Source: Clostridia bacterium (GTDB lineage: Bacteria > Bacillota > Clostridia > TANB77 > CAG-508). From it: a stretch of DNA of 64,000 nucleotides. A program made the position numbers and the translations under genes. Shown here piece after piece: positions 24,086 to 32,583 of this stretch. The stretch lies in assembly GCA_017456555.1 (NCBI GenBank), contig JAFTJF010000008.1, positions 62,001 to 126,000 on the forward strand, given 5' to 3'. The notes beneath the pieces are model-generated. The model was not told the DNA's origin, ran no database searches, and saw nothing but the letters and a program-made list of their open reading frames with translations. Each line of letters opens with the position of its first letter. The first letter of the stretch is position 1.

Positions 24086-25462
24086 TTATTCCTCCTCCAT
24101 TGATTCATTAAATAAATAATCATGTAATTCTATCATCGTATTTAAAATTCTTTTTTCTATTAGCATTATTAATGGAATATAGTTTTCATTAATATCAATT
24201 TCTGAGAGAGCCGAATAATATTCTCCTCTCGAATCCTCGTCAATATAAATTGGAGAAATTCCCTTTAAACTTAACATCCAATTTAATAGGGCTCTTGAAA
24301 TTCTGCCATTCCCATCCGGAAATGGATGTATTACCACAAATTTATATATAAAATATGCAATTTGCTCTATATATTCACTAATAGAATATGTATCAATTTT
24401 ATTTAGAAAAAACTTCCATTCTTCTTCCAAATCTTCTATAGCTTGCGGTATTTCATAATATGGAATTGGCTGAATCGTTCCTTTATTTATTATGGCATCA
24501 TTTGTTCTAAAGAATCCATTCCCATCTTTATATGGTACAAAATCATATAATAAACAATGTAACATTTGACATTTAGATATCGAAGGCTTTTCTCTTGTAG
24601 AAACAACAAACTTTTGTAATTTCAAATTTCCTAAAGTCATACAAATATCAGGGTTGGTTTCTTTATAAAATTTACTTTCACTACCATTATATGCTAAATC
24701 TGCTAATATATAATTTAATTCTTCTCTTGATAAATTAACTCCTTCTAATTTATTGTCATAAAATATATAATTCTGCATAAATTTATTTCCTGTATAATGA
24801 TTTAAATCAGGCATTATGCTAGATACGGAATTAATCATATTAGCCAACAATCTACTATCTATACTTTTTTTAATCAATTCTTTTCTTTTTTTATTAGGAC
24901 CATATCGTTTCATTCTTCTCTTTAAAGATTCTGAAGATATATCTCCATCTACTAATTTTAAATTATAAGCAATTTCCTTTAAACATGATGTAAAACTTAC
25001 GCCAAAATATTCAGAAATTATTGTAATACTTTCAAAATCCAAATATCCTTTTGAATTTTTATATTGATTACATATTTTTTCTAATTCACTTCTCGGCATT
25101 AATAAATGCCTCGCAAATTTGTTTGCGTATATCTCAATATCCTTTTTAGAATTTTTTATACAATCTATTCTGTCTTCTTCATCTTTATTTCTCTTTAAGT
25201 CTTTAATAAAATGACAATATTCGTGTGCAGCAGTAATCCTTTGACGTGCCAAAGAATCTCTCTGATTTATACCAACAATTGTAATATTCTTCGAATCATT
25301 TATAATTATTCCAGACAAATTATCTGTTCGCATCAATGATATTAAAACACCTTTGTTTTTTAATAATTCAAATGGGTCTATTGGAAATTCAATTTTTCCT
25401 TTTTCTCTTTTTATTTCTTCTATTACATTATTAGCTAATTCTTCTGCTGACAACTCTACCAT
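24086..25462 (-). CDS. ImmA/IrrE metallopeptidase fused to a Fic AMP-transferase-type domain
   Basis: The 458-residue product joins two enzymes. Residues about 1-165 are an ImmA/IrrE peptidase with zinc motif HEYCH at 80-84 and the following EIYANKFARHLLMP. ImmA-type peptidases cleave XRE repressors. Residues about 200-450 are a Fic domain with the complete motif HPFPDGNGRISR at 379-390, so AMPylation or related transfer is likely. A helix with NKLEGVNLSREE (237-248) resembles the autoinhibitory region of class II Fic proteins, although the usual Ser/Thr is Asp. It sits two bases from an XRE gene and two from the GPGGG gene. Confidence 0.9.
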   Translation of the reverse strand: MVELSAEELANNVIEEIKREKGKIEFPIDPFELLKNKGVLISLMRTDNLSGIIINDSKNITIVGINQRDSLARQRITAAHEYCHFIKDLKRNKDEEDRIDCIKNSKKDIEIYANKFARHLLMPRSELEKICNQYKNSKGYLDFESITIISEYFGVSFTSCLKEIAYNLKLVDGDISSESLKRRMKRYGPNKKRKELIKKSIDSRLLANMINSVSSIMPDLNHYTGNKFMQNYIFYDNKLEGVNLSREELNYILADLAYNGSESKFYKETNPDICMTLGNLKLQKFVVSTREKPSISKCQMLHCLLYDFVPYKDGNGFFRTNDAIINKGTIQPIPYYEIPQAIEDLEEEWKFFLNKIDTYSISEYIEQIAYFIYKFVVIHPFPDGNGRISRALLNWMLSLKGISPIYIDEDSRGEYYSALSEIDINENYIPLIMLIEKRILNTMIELHDYLFNESMEEE

Positions 25463-25464
25463 AT

Positions 25465-25794
25465 TTATTTATTAGATTTAAGATTGTTTTTTAATTCAAT
25501 TAAATCCAATATCTCCTTTCTATCATTTTCAGTTAATTTTTCAAATCCTCTTGCTAGTGCTGTTATACTTTCAAATTTGTTATCCTCAGAATTTATAATG
25601 CTATCAATACTGATTTTATATAATTTAGAAAATCTCATTAATTCTTCTAAGTTGATCTTTCTTGTTCCTTTTTCAATTCTTATAATAGCATCTCTTCCTA
25701 AATTTAAAATTTCAGCAACTTGCTCTTGAGTCAATCCCATATATTCTCGCAATTTTCTTAATTTTTTTCCTATTTCTTTTTCATTATTCTCCAT
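25465..25794 (-). CDS. XRE-family transcription regulator
   Basis: The protein has 109 residues. The helix-turn-helix covers about 8-62: LRKLREYMGLTQEQVAEILNLGRDAIIRIEKG and ELMRFSKLYKISID. A helical tail follows (LARGFEKLTENDRKEILDLI). I start it at ATG 25794: a GTG farther up (25830) lies upstream of the promoter's -10, so it cannot be on the mRNA. It heads a three-gene operon with the ImmA-Fic and GPGGG genes and probably represses its own promoter through the palindrome at 25831-25851. Cleavage by the ImmA part is the expected trigger. Confidence 0.9.
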   Translation of the reverse strand: MENNEKEIGKKLRKLREYMGLTQEQVAEILNLGRDAIIRIEKGTRKINLEELMRFSKLYKISIDSIINSEDNKFESITALARGFEKLTENDRKEILDLIELKNNLKSNK

Positions 25795-25818
25795 TGTTCT
25801 TGTTCCCCCTATATTTGT

Positions 25819-25847
25819 ATTATAAAACACAATGTTGAAAAAATCAA
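25819..25847 (-). promoter_or_regulatory. Promoter of the XRE/ImmA-Fic/GPGGG operon
   Basis: On the minus strand TTGATT, 17 bases, TATAAT. The predicted mRNA begins about 18 bases before the ATG at 25794. Confidence 0.8.
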
Positions 25848-25851
25848 CATT
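25831..25851. promoter_or_regulatory. Probable operator of the XRE regulator
   Basis: AATGTTGA and TCAACATT form a perfect eight-base inverted repeat around five bases. It overlaps the -35 hexamer, as expected for autorepression. Confidence 0.6.
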
Positions 25852-25944
25852 TTTTTATCAATAAAAATACTATGGATTATCTTTTTATTAATTAGTACAA
25901 ACTGTTCATATATATTTGTTTCATTCAAATCCTGCAATACAAAA

Positions 25945-26052
25945 TCATCCACCATGTAAAGAATAATGATGCAATATAATTAGCACCATTGCAAATATTC
26001 TTCATAATTCAATATTTGATTTTCTTCGATTTTCTATTATTTTTTCACTCAT
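25945..26052 (-). pseudogene. Remnant of a third acyltransferase gene
   Basis: Translated on the minus strand it reads MSEKIIENRRKSNIEL, stop, RIFAMVLIILHHYSLHGG, stop. That is the N-terminus of the acyltransferases at 22509-23534 and 28129-29205, with an in-frame stop after residue 16. Nothing of the remaining 300 residues is present. Confidence 0.8.
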
Positions 26053-26119
26053 ATTTTATTCCTTAATTTTATATACATATAATATTATTATTTAGATTTT
26101 CACATTTTATCATTCATAA

Positions 26120-27604
26120 TTATTGTTTTTTCAAAATTTCTACTAAACTTTCAAATTCATCTATTGCCTTTTCTGCAACAAATCTTAAATCTTTAGTTAT
26201 TTTCATTCCATGTACAATTTCATTTCGTTGATCTTTTATTTTTGAAATTTTTTTGTTTAATTGTGTTTTTGTCAATTTAAATTCTTCATATTTATAGCAT
26301 TCTGAATAAATTCTATAAATTGTTGGAGGATTATCTTTTATAATTTCATTTGTTTTGGCTTTATTAAAACTTTCTTCTGAAATATACTCTTTTAAAAAAT
26401 ATTCTTCATATATGACTTTACCTTCAAAAAATTGAGCTAATTCTTCTGTAGTCATATACTTTTTTAATATTTCTTTTGAAAAAGAGTATGTGAAATTTTC
26501 GAAGGCTATATTTATCATAATTATTGCATTTTTATAGTCTTTAATTAAATAATAGTCTTTTGCATTATTCAATGATAATTTCCACATATCTTTGTTTGGA
26601 TTTTCAAGTTCTTTTCTTAATTTTTCTATTTCACTATTTGTTAATTTTAACGCATTACTTCCTGGTATAGACAAAGTTAAACTCATGCTTAACGGTACAT
26701 TATGAACCTCTACTTTTCCAACATATACTATGGTTTGAGTATTTACTATCATATTCTCATTTATTTCTGGTAACCAATACTTATTTGTAGCAATAACATA
26801 ATTTCTTAAAAAATAATTATATATATCGATTGATTCTTTTAGTGGATTTCTAACTGTTCCTACAGCTTTATTCACCTCTATCGAATCCCATATATTTATA
26901 TATTTTCTTATTTTTAAAGTAATTACAGAATTATTTATTATTCCATACTTATCTTTTTCAATAAATACCGTAGAACCTTTCAAAAAACCCGACTCAGTAT
27001 TTATAACTGTTTTACTATTTATACTACATTCTATATCATTGTATTTGAAGTTTATTTCTTCATTATCATCAATTAATAAATGATATGGAACTTTAAATGT
27101 TACTATTGATTTCACATCTTTTCGCATAATTCCATTATAAATTTCTATAACATTATTTATCCTCTTTTTAAAATCTTCATCCCATTTTTCATCATAATTT
27201 TCTTTCAAAAATTCTATACAAGAATATGCTTCTTGTAACCTTTTTTCATCATAATTATTCAAATGAATTAGCATCTTAGTTTTAGCAAGCATTTGTTTTG
27301 TTATACATTCATTTTTTAAACTTTCTATATCTTTATTTCGATTTTCTTCTTTTATATTTAAAGAACTTTCAAAAAAGAACTCAGCATTATACAATTCTGT
27401 ATTAGTTCTAAAATATAACGCACCTAATTCTCTATATATAATATATATGTGTAATGCTATTTTTTCTTTTTCTTGTTTATTTAAACTTTTATATAACTCA
27501 CTTGCTTCTAAACCTATCTTTATTCTATTTTCATCATTTTCAATTTTATTATACAGTACATTAGATGCTTGCATTATTTTTAACATCATTTCGTTTCTAT
27601 CCAT
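26120..27604 (-). CDS. Large protein with C-terminal HEPN-like domain (494 aa)
   Basis: No full-length family is recognised. The first 150 residues are helical and TPR-like (IYIIYRELGALYFRTNTELYNAEFFFESSLNI). A beta-rich middle follows. The C-terminal 150 residues look like a HEPN domain: DYYLIKDYKNAIIMINIAFENFTY at its start and RNEIVH at 460-465, which fits the RxxxxH motif of HEPN ribonucleases. HEPN proteins act in toxin-antitoxin and phage-defence systems. The gene is single, with its own promoter (TTTACA-17-TATAGA) and a GAAGG box. An antitoxin partner is not visible. Confidence 0.7.
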   Translation of the reverse strand: MDRNEMMLKIMQASNVLYNKIENDENRIKIGLEASELYKSLNKQEKEKIALHIYIIYRELGALYFRTNTELYNAEFFFESSLNIKEENRNKDIESLKNECITKQMLAKTKMLIHLNNYDEKRLQEAYSCIEFLKENYDEKWDEDFKKRINNVIEIYNGIMRKDVKSIVTFKVPYHLLIDDNEEINFKYNDIECSINSKTVINTESGFLKGSTVFIEKDKYGIINNSVITLKIRKYINIWDSIEVNKAVGTVRNPLKESIDIYNYFLRNYVIATNKYWLPEINENMIVNTQTIVYVGKVEVHNVPLSMSLTLSIPGSNALKLTNSEIEKLRKELENPNKDMWKLSLNNAKDYYLIKDYKNAIIMINIAFENFTYSFSKEILKKYMTTEELAQFFEGKVIYEEYFLKEYISEESFNKAKTNEIIKDNPPTIYRIYSECYKYEEFKLTKTQLNKKISKIKDQRNEIVHGMKITKDLRFVAEKAIDEFESLVEILKKQ

Positions 27605-27628
27605 ACTACACCTTCTTTCGTATTTTTA

Positions 27629-27657
27629 TCTATATAACATTTTCTTCAAATTGTAAA
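27629..27657 (-). promoter_or_regulatory. Promoter of the HEPN-like gene
   Basis: On the minus strand TTTACA, 17 bases, TATAGA, about 17 bases before the ribosome binding site. Confidence 0.6.
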
Positions 27658-27744
27658 GTATTAATAAAATATATCCATTATCATAACATTATAAAAATTC
27701 ATTTTTTATTACTTCTTACATGTTATATGTCATAATATCAAATA

Positions 27745-27774
27745 AAAGCACCCCAGATTTCTCCGGGGTGCTTT
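27745..27774. terminator. Terminator of the 71-aa gene
   Basis: A perfect 10-bp stem (AAAGCACCCC / GGGGTGCTTT) with a ten-base loop. T-runs lie on both strands. Confidence 0.85.
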
Positions 27775-27779
27775 CTTTT

Positions 27780-27995
27780 TTAACGGTTAATCAAGTTACT
27801 TACCTGTACAGCAATACCAACTACTGCCCAGCTAGGAAGAAAAATGAAGTTGTGGATGCCAAGGATTGGCTTAGGCTCGATGTATTCGCCAATATCTCCA
27901 TAAGGGACTGTGCTGAAATATTCGTTCTGTTTGTAAATCTTCACGACGTCGATAATGCCAATAATCACAGACAAAATTACATACGCCATAATCAT
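27780..27995 (-). CDS. Small G+C-rich membrane protein (71 aa)
   Basis: No family is recognised. Two hydrophobic segments (residues 3-20 and 45-66) flank a polar loop with KQNEYFSTVPYGDIGEYIEPKP, giving a likely membrane hairpin. One 60-base line counts 43% G+C, far above its neighbours. It is isolated by its own promoter (TTGCAA-17-TAAAAT) and a strong terminator, the same arrangement as the other G+C-rich genes in this window. The start is ATG 27995; GGAAAAGG lies about eight bases before it. Confidence 0.65.
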   Translation of the reverse strand: MIMAYVILSVIIGIIDVVKIYKQNEYFSTVPYGDIGEYIEPKPILGIHNFIFLPSWAVVGIAVQVSNLINR

Positions 27996-28043
27996 AATCT
28001 TTAACCTTTTCCTTTCAATGTGCCAATTAAATGCTACAAATCT

Positions 28044-28072
28044 ATTTTACCACATTATGTAAAGTTTTGCAA
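28044..28072 (-). promoter_or_regulatory. Promoter of the 71-aa gene
   Basis: On the minus strand TTGCAA, 17 bases, TAAAAT. Confidence 0.6.
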
Positions 28073-28096
28073 TTTTCTCAATAAAACATAAACAAA

Positions 28097-28122
28097 AAAC
28101 TAGAAACCTAAGTTTCTAGTTT
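28097..28122 (-). terminator. Terminator of acyltransferase copy 2
   Basis: The stem AAACTAGAAAC / GTTTCTAGTTT has a four-base loop and a T-run on the minus strand. Confidence 0.8.
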
Positions 28123-28128
28123 TTATCT

Positions 28129-29205
28129 CTACTCACAATTTATGCAATTATCAATTTTTTCAAACCATTTATCAAATTTATTAATCTTAAATATAGGTCC
28201 CTCTATGACTTTAGCTCGAACAAGTTCAATTAATGTTCCTACTAAATAAATTCCTATTGTGCATCCAATAATATGCAATATTAACCAATATGGTTCTGCA
28301 AAATAAAACATTTCAACTTTAAGCAACTTCTTCCAAAAAAATTCTCTAAACATATTTTCATGAAATAAATACACTCCAAAGCTGCTTTTTCCCAATACGT
28401 TAATTATCTTATTATTTTTCACTTCAAAATTCTTAAATGTCATAAAAATACAAATTGATTCTATGAATGTTAATAAATAATTCATTCCAACAATTTGATA
28501 AATTCTTGAAAAATGATTTGAATTTTCAATACTAATATATGTAATTAAATTTACTATTCCTATAATTAAAATGAGTCCAAAAATCGAAAGTAAGTAAAAT
28601 ATTTTTTTACTTATTTTAGGAAAGTCATATAAATTAATATAAGCGCCAACCATATATAAAAAAACGAACCATTGCAAATTTCCCATAAATTTAGATTCTA
28701 AAGTAACTGTTCCTAATATCGAAAACATAAAAGTTAAAATTACAAGTAATGTTCCCAAATTTTTCTTTGAAATACCATTTAAAAATTTATTAATAAATGG
28801 AGATAATACATATAAGCCAATATAAATTGTAAAAAACCAATACGTCCCATATGTTATTGGGAAAAACGATTTTTTAATAATATTAGTTTCAGGCATTCCT
28901 TTTATTACAATATATAAAGAAATCAAACCAATTGTATAAAATAAAACTTGAAGAATTAATTTTAAAACTTTTTTACATTTAAATTTTGAATTAATTAAGA
29001 AGTATCCACTCAAAATTACAAACAAATTAACTCCTAATTTTCCACCAAAATAAATTGTTGTTCCTATAAATTTATTAATTCCTGTACTATCTATTTTAAA
29101 CAAACCACCATGTAAAGAATAATGATGTAAAATTATTAATATCATCGCAAATATTCTCAATAATTCAAAATTTGATTTTCTTTCTTTATTTTGTACTTTT
29201 TCCAT
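28129..29205 (-). CDS. Membrane acyltransferase (acyltransferase-3 family), copy 2
   Basis: This is a close paralogue of 22509-23534, with FELLRIFAMILIILHHYSLHGG at residues 13-34 and GKSSFGVYLFHEN later, and about ten hydrophobic segments over 358 residues. It lies directly below the capsule operon but is separated from ugd by a terminator. O-acetylation or another acyl decoration of the surface polymer is the likely role. The composition is uniformly low in G+C, unlike copy 1. ATG 29205 follows GGGGAG. Confidence 0.87.
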   Translation of the reverse strand: MEKVQNKERKSNFELLRIFAMILIILHHYSLHGGLFKIDSTGINKFIGTTIYFGGKLGVNLFVILSGYFLINSKFKCKKVLKLILQVLFYTIGLISLYIVIKGMPETNIIKKSFFPITYGTYWFFTIYIGLYVLSPFINKFLNGISKKNLGTLLVILTFMFSILGTVTLESKFMGNLQWFVFLYMVGAYINLYDFPKISKKIFYLLSIFGLILIIGIVNLITYISIENSNHFSRIYQIVGMNYLLTFIESICIFMTFKNFEVKNNKIINVLGKSSFGVYLFHENMFREFFWKKLLKVEMFYFAEPYWLILHIIGCTIGIYLVGTLIELVRAKVIEGPIFKINKFDKWFEKIDNCINCE

Positions 29206-29280
29206 TATATCTCCCCTAATTCATTAAGTTCATACAACACTTATATCATATTTCAATAATAATTAAAATAGAAAAAATAA

Positions 29281-29306
29281 AAGATGTGAACTTCAATTCA
29301 CATCTT
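29281..29306 (-). terminator. Terminator at the end of the polysaccharide operon
   Basis: GATGTGAA and TTCACATC, flanked by A- and T-runs, just past the ugd stop. Confidence 0.8.
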
Positions 29307-29313
29307 CTATATT

Positions 29314-30480
29314 CTAATCTTTACTAAACAAATCTCTTGTATAAACTTTATCTCTTACTTCTTCAAGTTTATTATCATATCTATTAGCAATAATTACATC
29401 TGATTTTCTAGCAAATCTATTAAAATCATTCATAACTTTGCATCCATTAAATTCTTCAGCTTCTAAAGTTGGTTCATAAATAACAACTTTAATACCTTCA
29501 ACTTTTAATCTTTCAATTACACCTTGAATTGCACTAGCTCTAAAGTTGTCTGAATCTTTTTTCATTGTTAATCTATAAACACCAACAACATCTGGATCCT
29601 TGTCCATAACCATATCTGTTATGTGTCTTTTTCTAGTTCTATTTGCTTTTACTATTGCTCTAATAATATTTTGTGGAACATCATCAAAGTTTGCTAGTAA
29701 TTGTTTTGTATCTTTTGGTAAGCAATACCCACCATATCCAAAAGATGGATTGTTGTAATGACTTCCAATTCTTGGGTCTAAACAGATACCATCAATTATA
29801 TCTTTTGCATTTAATCCTTTTAATTCAGCATAAGTATCTAATTCGTTAAAATAAGATACTCTCAAGGCTAAATATGTGTTAGCAAATAATTTAACAGCTT
29901 CTGCTTCTGTGCTATTCATAAATTTAACTTCAACATCTTCTTTTAAAGAACATTCTTTTAGAAGGTTAGCAAATTTAGTTGCTCTTTCAGACTTTTCTCC
30001 AACTATAATTCTTGAAGGATATAAGTTATCATATAAAGCTTTTCCTTCTCTTAAAAACTCTGGTGAAAACATAATATTATCAATATCATATTTTTCCTTC
30101 ATTCTTTCAATAAATCCTACTGGAATTGTTGATTTTACAACCATAGTAGTATCTATTTTCATACTTATAACTTTTTGAATTATATCTTCTACTGTTGAAG
30201 TATCAAAATGATTTAATTCATCATCATAATTAGTTGGTGTACTAATTACAACAAATTCAGCATCTTTAAAGGCCTCTTTATAATCTAAAGTTGCTTTTAA
30301 ATTTAATTCCTTATTTTCAAAAAAATCTTCAATCTCTTTATCTCTTATTGGAGATACTCTTTTGTTAATCATTTTTACTTTTTCAGGTACTACATCTAAT
30401 GCAACTACCTCATTTTTTTGACTTAATAATGTTGCTATTGATAATCCAACATATCCAGTCCCTGCTACTGCAATTTTCAT
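29314..30480 (-). CDS. ugd: UDP-glucose 6-dehydrogenase
   Basis: Ugd oxidises UDP-glucose twice with NAD to UDP-glucuronate. The Rossmann motif is [10 protein letters not shown] (4-13). [11 protein letters not shown] and the [10 protein letters not shown] block form the active-site region. [15 protein letters not shown] carries the catalytic Cys. The 388-residue length is the short form used in capsule loci. It is the last gene of the polysaccharide operon, 20 bases after the acetyltransferase. With the epimerase at 38911-39936 it should supply UDP-glucuronate and possibly UDP-galacturonate. Confidence 0.95.
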   Translation of the reverse strand: MKIAVAGTGYVGLSIATLLSQKNEVVALDVVPEKVKMINKRVSPIRDKEIEDFFENKELNLKATLDYKEAFKDAEFVVISTPTNYDDELNHFDTSTVEDIIQKVISMKIDTTMVVKSTIPVGFIERMKEKYDIDNIMFSPEFLREGKALYDNLYPSRIIVGEKSERATKFANLLKECSLKEDVEVKFMNSTEAEAVKLFANTYLALRVSYFNELDTYAELKGLNAKDIIDGICLDPRIGSHYNNPSFGYGGYCLPKDTKQLLANFDDVPQNIIRAIVKANRTRKRHITDMVMDKDPDVVGVYRLTMKKDSDNFRASAIQGVIERLKVEGIKVVIYEPTLEAEEFNGCKVMNDFNRFARKSDVIIANRYDNKLEEVRDKVYTRDLFSKD

Positions 30481-30500
30481 TTCAACATCCTTCTTTCTAA

Positions 30501-31058
30501 TTATTTTTTATTCCACTTGGTTCTACCGTTATTACTTATCTTCTTGGCAGGCACTCCTGCTATTGCAATATCTTCTTCTTCAAAACTTTTATTTACAACA
30601 GCATTTGCTCCAACTGCAATATTATTGGCTAAAGTTACTCCACCTAGTATAACAGCTCCACATCCTATTACTATTCCATTATTCAACGTTGGTACTTTAT
30701 TATCAGTTCCTCCTGCAACAATACATGTGTTTATATGCATAGTACAATCTTTCCCAATTTTTGCATTATTATTTATCAAAATTGGACCTAAATGCATTAT
30801 TTTAAAACCCTTATCACAAACATTTATTGGTATATGTAAAGAATATTTATTCTGAATTCTACTTAGTCTAAGACGATAAATTAGTGACATAATTTTATTG
30901 TTAGTATTAACAAAATATTCTGTTTTTCTCAATATAATTTGATGTTTTTTTAAAATTTGATTTTCTGTTATTCCTAAAAAATTAAATCTCGAATTGCCGT
31001 ATTTACTTAATTCATAATCCAAAAATTCTTTTAATGTTTTTTTATCATGTATTAACAT
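30501..31058 (-). CDS. Hexapeptide-repeat acetyltransferase (serine acetyltransferase-like)
   Basis: The C-terminal half shows left-handed beta-helix repeats ([23 protein letters not shown], then [28 protein letters not shown]) and ends in the typical AGVPAKKIS. The N-terminus is a short helical cap. In a capsule locus such proteins usually acetylate a sugar. I start it at ATG 31058, nine bases after AAGGA, overlapping the end of wzx by 14 bases; a TTG at 31067 would touch the ribosome binding site. The acceptor is unknown. Confidence 0.85.
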   Translation of the reverse strand: MLIHDKKTLKEFLDYELSKYGNSRFNFLGITENQILKKHQIILRKTEYFVNTNNKIMSLIYRLRLSRIQNKYSLHIPINVCDKGFKIMHLGPILINNNAKIGKDCTMHINTCIVAGGTDNKVPTLNNGIVIGCGAVILGGVTLANNIAVGANAVVNKSFEEEDIAIAGVPAKKISNNGRTKWNKK

Positions 31059-32583
31059 TATTTTCAATCCTTTTTTCTTTTTTTATAGCTCTTTTTAAAG
31101 TTTTTATCATTTCATTAAAATCTTTTTTAAAACATATATAATTTATTATCAAAGTTTCAGCACATGCAGTACAGCCTATAATTATAGCATATTTAAATAA
31201 TTCATAATAATTTTCATTAATAAATATTCCACCAAAAATTTGATTATTAATAACAAAAATTAATATAATTTCAATACTTGCAATAATTATTTTCTTTATT
31301 GCAACTAATATATTTCGTTCCAAAATTTTTTTTGAACTATAAACAATAAATTCTATTGTTCTAATAAGCATTGCAATTAATGTTCCAATCGCAATTCCTA
31401 TTAAACCATGTTCTTTAACTAATATTATTGAAATAATCAAATTAGCTCCAGCTTCAATCCACGCGCCAACTCTTGTTTCCTTAAAATGTCCAGCTGATAA
31501 AACTAAAGTATTATATGGTAATCTTATTGCATATATAAATTCTGATAAGACAATAATAAATGCAAATATTGAACGTATATAGTTTACATCATTAATTTCA
31601 GACGTATACACTTTTACAAATGGTACAATCAATACAAAAGTACAAGAAAAAACAATTGTAATGAGTGTAATATAAAAAGTCTCATATATTCTAAACTTCG
31701 TATTTAAATTGTTATTTTCTTTTCTAGCAATCATATCACCGAATGAAGCATCAATTCCACCTGTTAAGGAATTAACAATTTTCTTTATTCCATTTATTAC
31801 CATTAAATATATAGAATATACAGAAACTTCCGTCATAGTTGAAAAAAATGTTAATACGGCAACATCTGTATTTCCATGTACCACAGCAGCTATATGTTGA
31901 GCTAAACCATCCCATTTTTGTTTTAATTTATAGCTATTATCGGCCTCTTTGATATCAATTTTATATTTTCTTTTTACATAGATATTTTGTAAAATAGGTC
32001 TAAATACAAACACAATTGCACTTATTAATTTTACTATTTGTATTGATACATTCATTTTTACCAATACAACCACAAGAATTGTATTGATAATTGTTGTTAT
32101 TATTTGTATTAAAGAAACAACATAGTTTTCTTGCTTAGCGTACAAAAAGATTCTATATGTCATTCCAAAATAATATTCAGCAAATGTACTTATTGAAATT
32201 ATTATTACTAACGATATTGTATATAATGTATCAAATTGATTATTCATAATTATAGGATAAGCTAAACATAATACAACTAAATATCCCACAAATATATAAG
32301 CAATTTTTTTAAAAAATTTTTCAGAAGCTTTTAATATATCAGCAATTTGTTTATTATTTTTTTCAGCAATTGGCTTATATAATTGAGCCCTGACAACGGG
32401 TGCAATTCCAGATTCCAATAATGTTATATAAGCTAAAAATTGCGTAATAGAAGATACTAGTCCATTAACATCTGAACCGTAATTTTCAATAATTAATCTA
32501 GGAACTATAAATCCACAAATAACAGTTATAAATTGCAACATTAATGCCAAAAATATATTTTTTAACGCTTTTTTACTTCTCAT
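31045..32583 (-). CDS. Wzx-type polysaccharide flippase
   Basis: This is a 512-residue MATE/MOP-superfamily protein with about 12-14 hydrophobic segments. It should flip undecaprenyl-linked repeat units across the membrane. Features include the N-terminal ALKNIFLALMLQFITVICGF, PRLIIENYGSDVNGL, typical of PST transporters, and LAQHIAAVVHGNTDVAVLTFF in the middle. The start overlaps the wzy end by 11 bases; an AGAAGGG box lies within that gene. The location between the polymerase and decorating enzymes fits a Wzx/Wzy pathway. Confidence 0.88.
   Translation of the reverse strand: MRSKKALKNIFLALMLQFITVICGFIVPRLIIENYGSDVNGLVSSITQFLAYITLLESGIAPVVRAQLYKPIAEKNNKQIADILKASEKFFKKIAYIFVGYLVVLCLAYPIIMNNQFDTLYTISLVIIISISTFAEYYFGMTYRIFLYAKQENYVVSLIQIITTIINTILVVVLVKMNVSIQIVKLISAIVFVFRPILQNIYVKRKYKIDIKEADNSYKLKQKWDGLAQHIAAVVHGNTDVAVLTFFSTMTEVSVYSIYLMVINGIKKIVNSLTGGIDASFGDMIARKENNNLNTKFRIYETFYITLITIVFSCTFVLIVPFVKVYTSEINDVNYIRSIFAFIIVLSEFIYAIRLPYNTLVLSAGHFKETRVGAWIEAGANLIISIILVKEHGLIGIAIGTLIAMLIRTIEFIVYSSKKILERNILVAIKKIIIASIEIILIFVINNQIFGGIFINENYYELFKYAIIIGCTACAETLIINYICFKKDFNEMIKTLKRAIKKEKRIENNVNT

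Noticed and set aside
25465..25830. The longer XRE protein starting at GTG 25830
   Set aside because: The promoter -10 (25819-25824) falls inside it, so the mRNA begins after this codon. ATG 25794 has the ribosome binding site.
13800..28100. The accessory region as a prophage or integrative element
   Set aside because: No integrase, transposase, phage structural gene, tRNA target or clear direct repeats. Only single accessory genes are seen.
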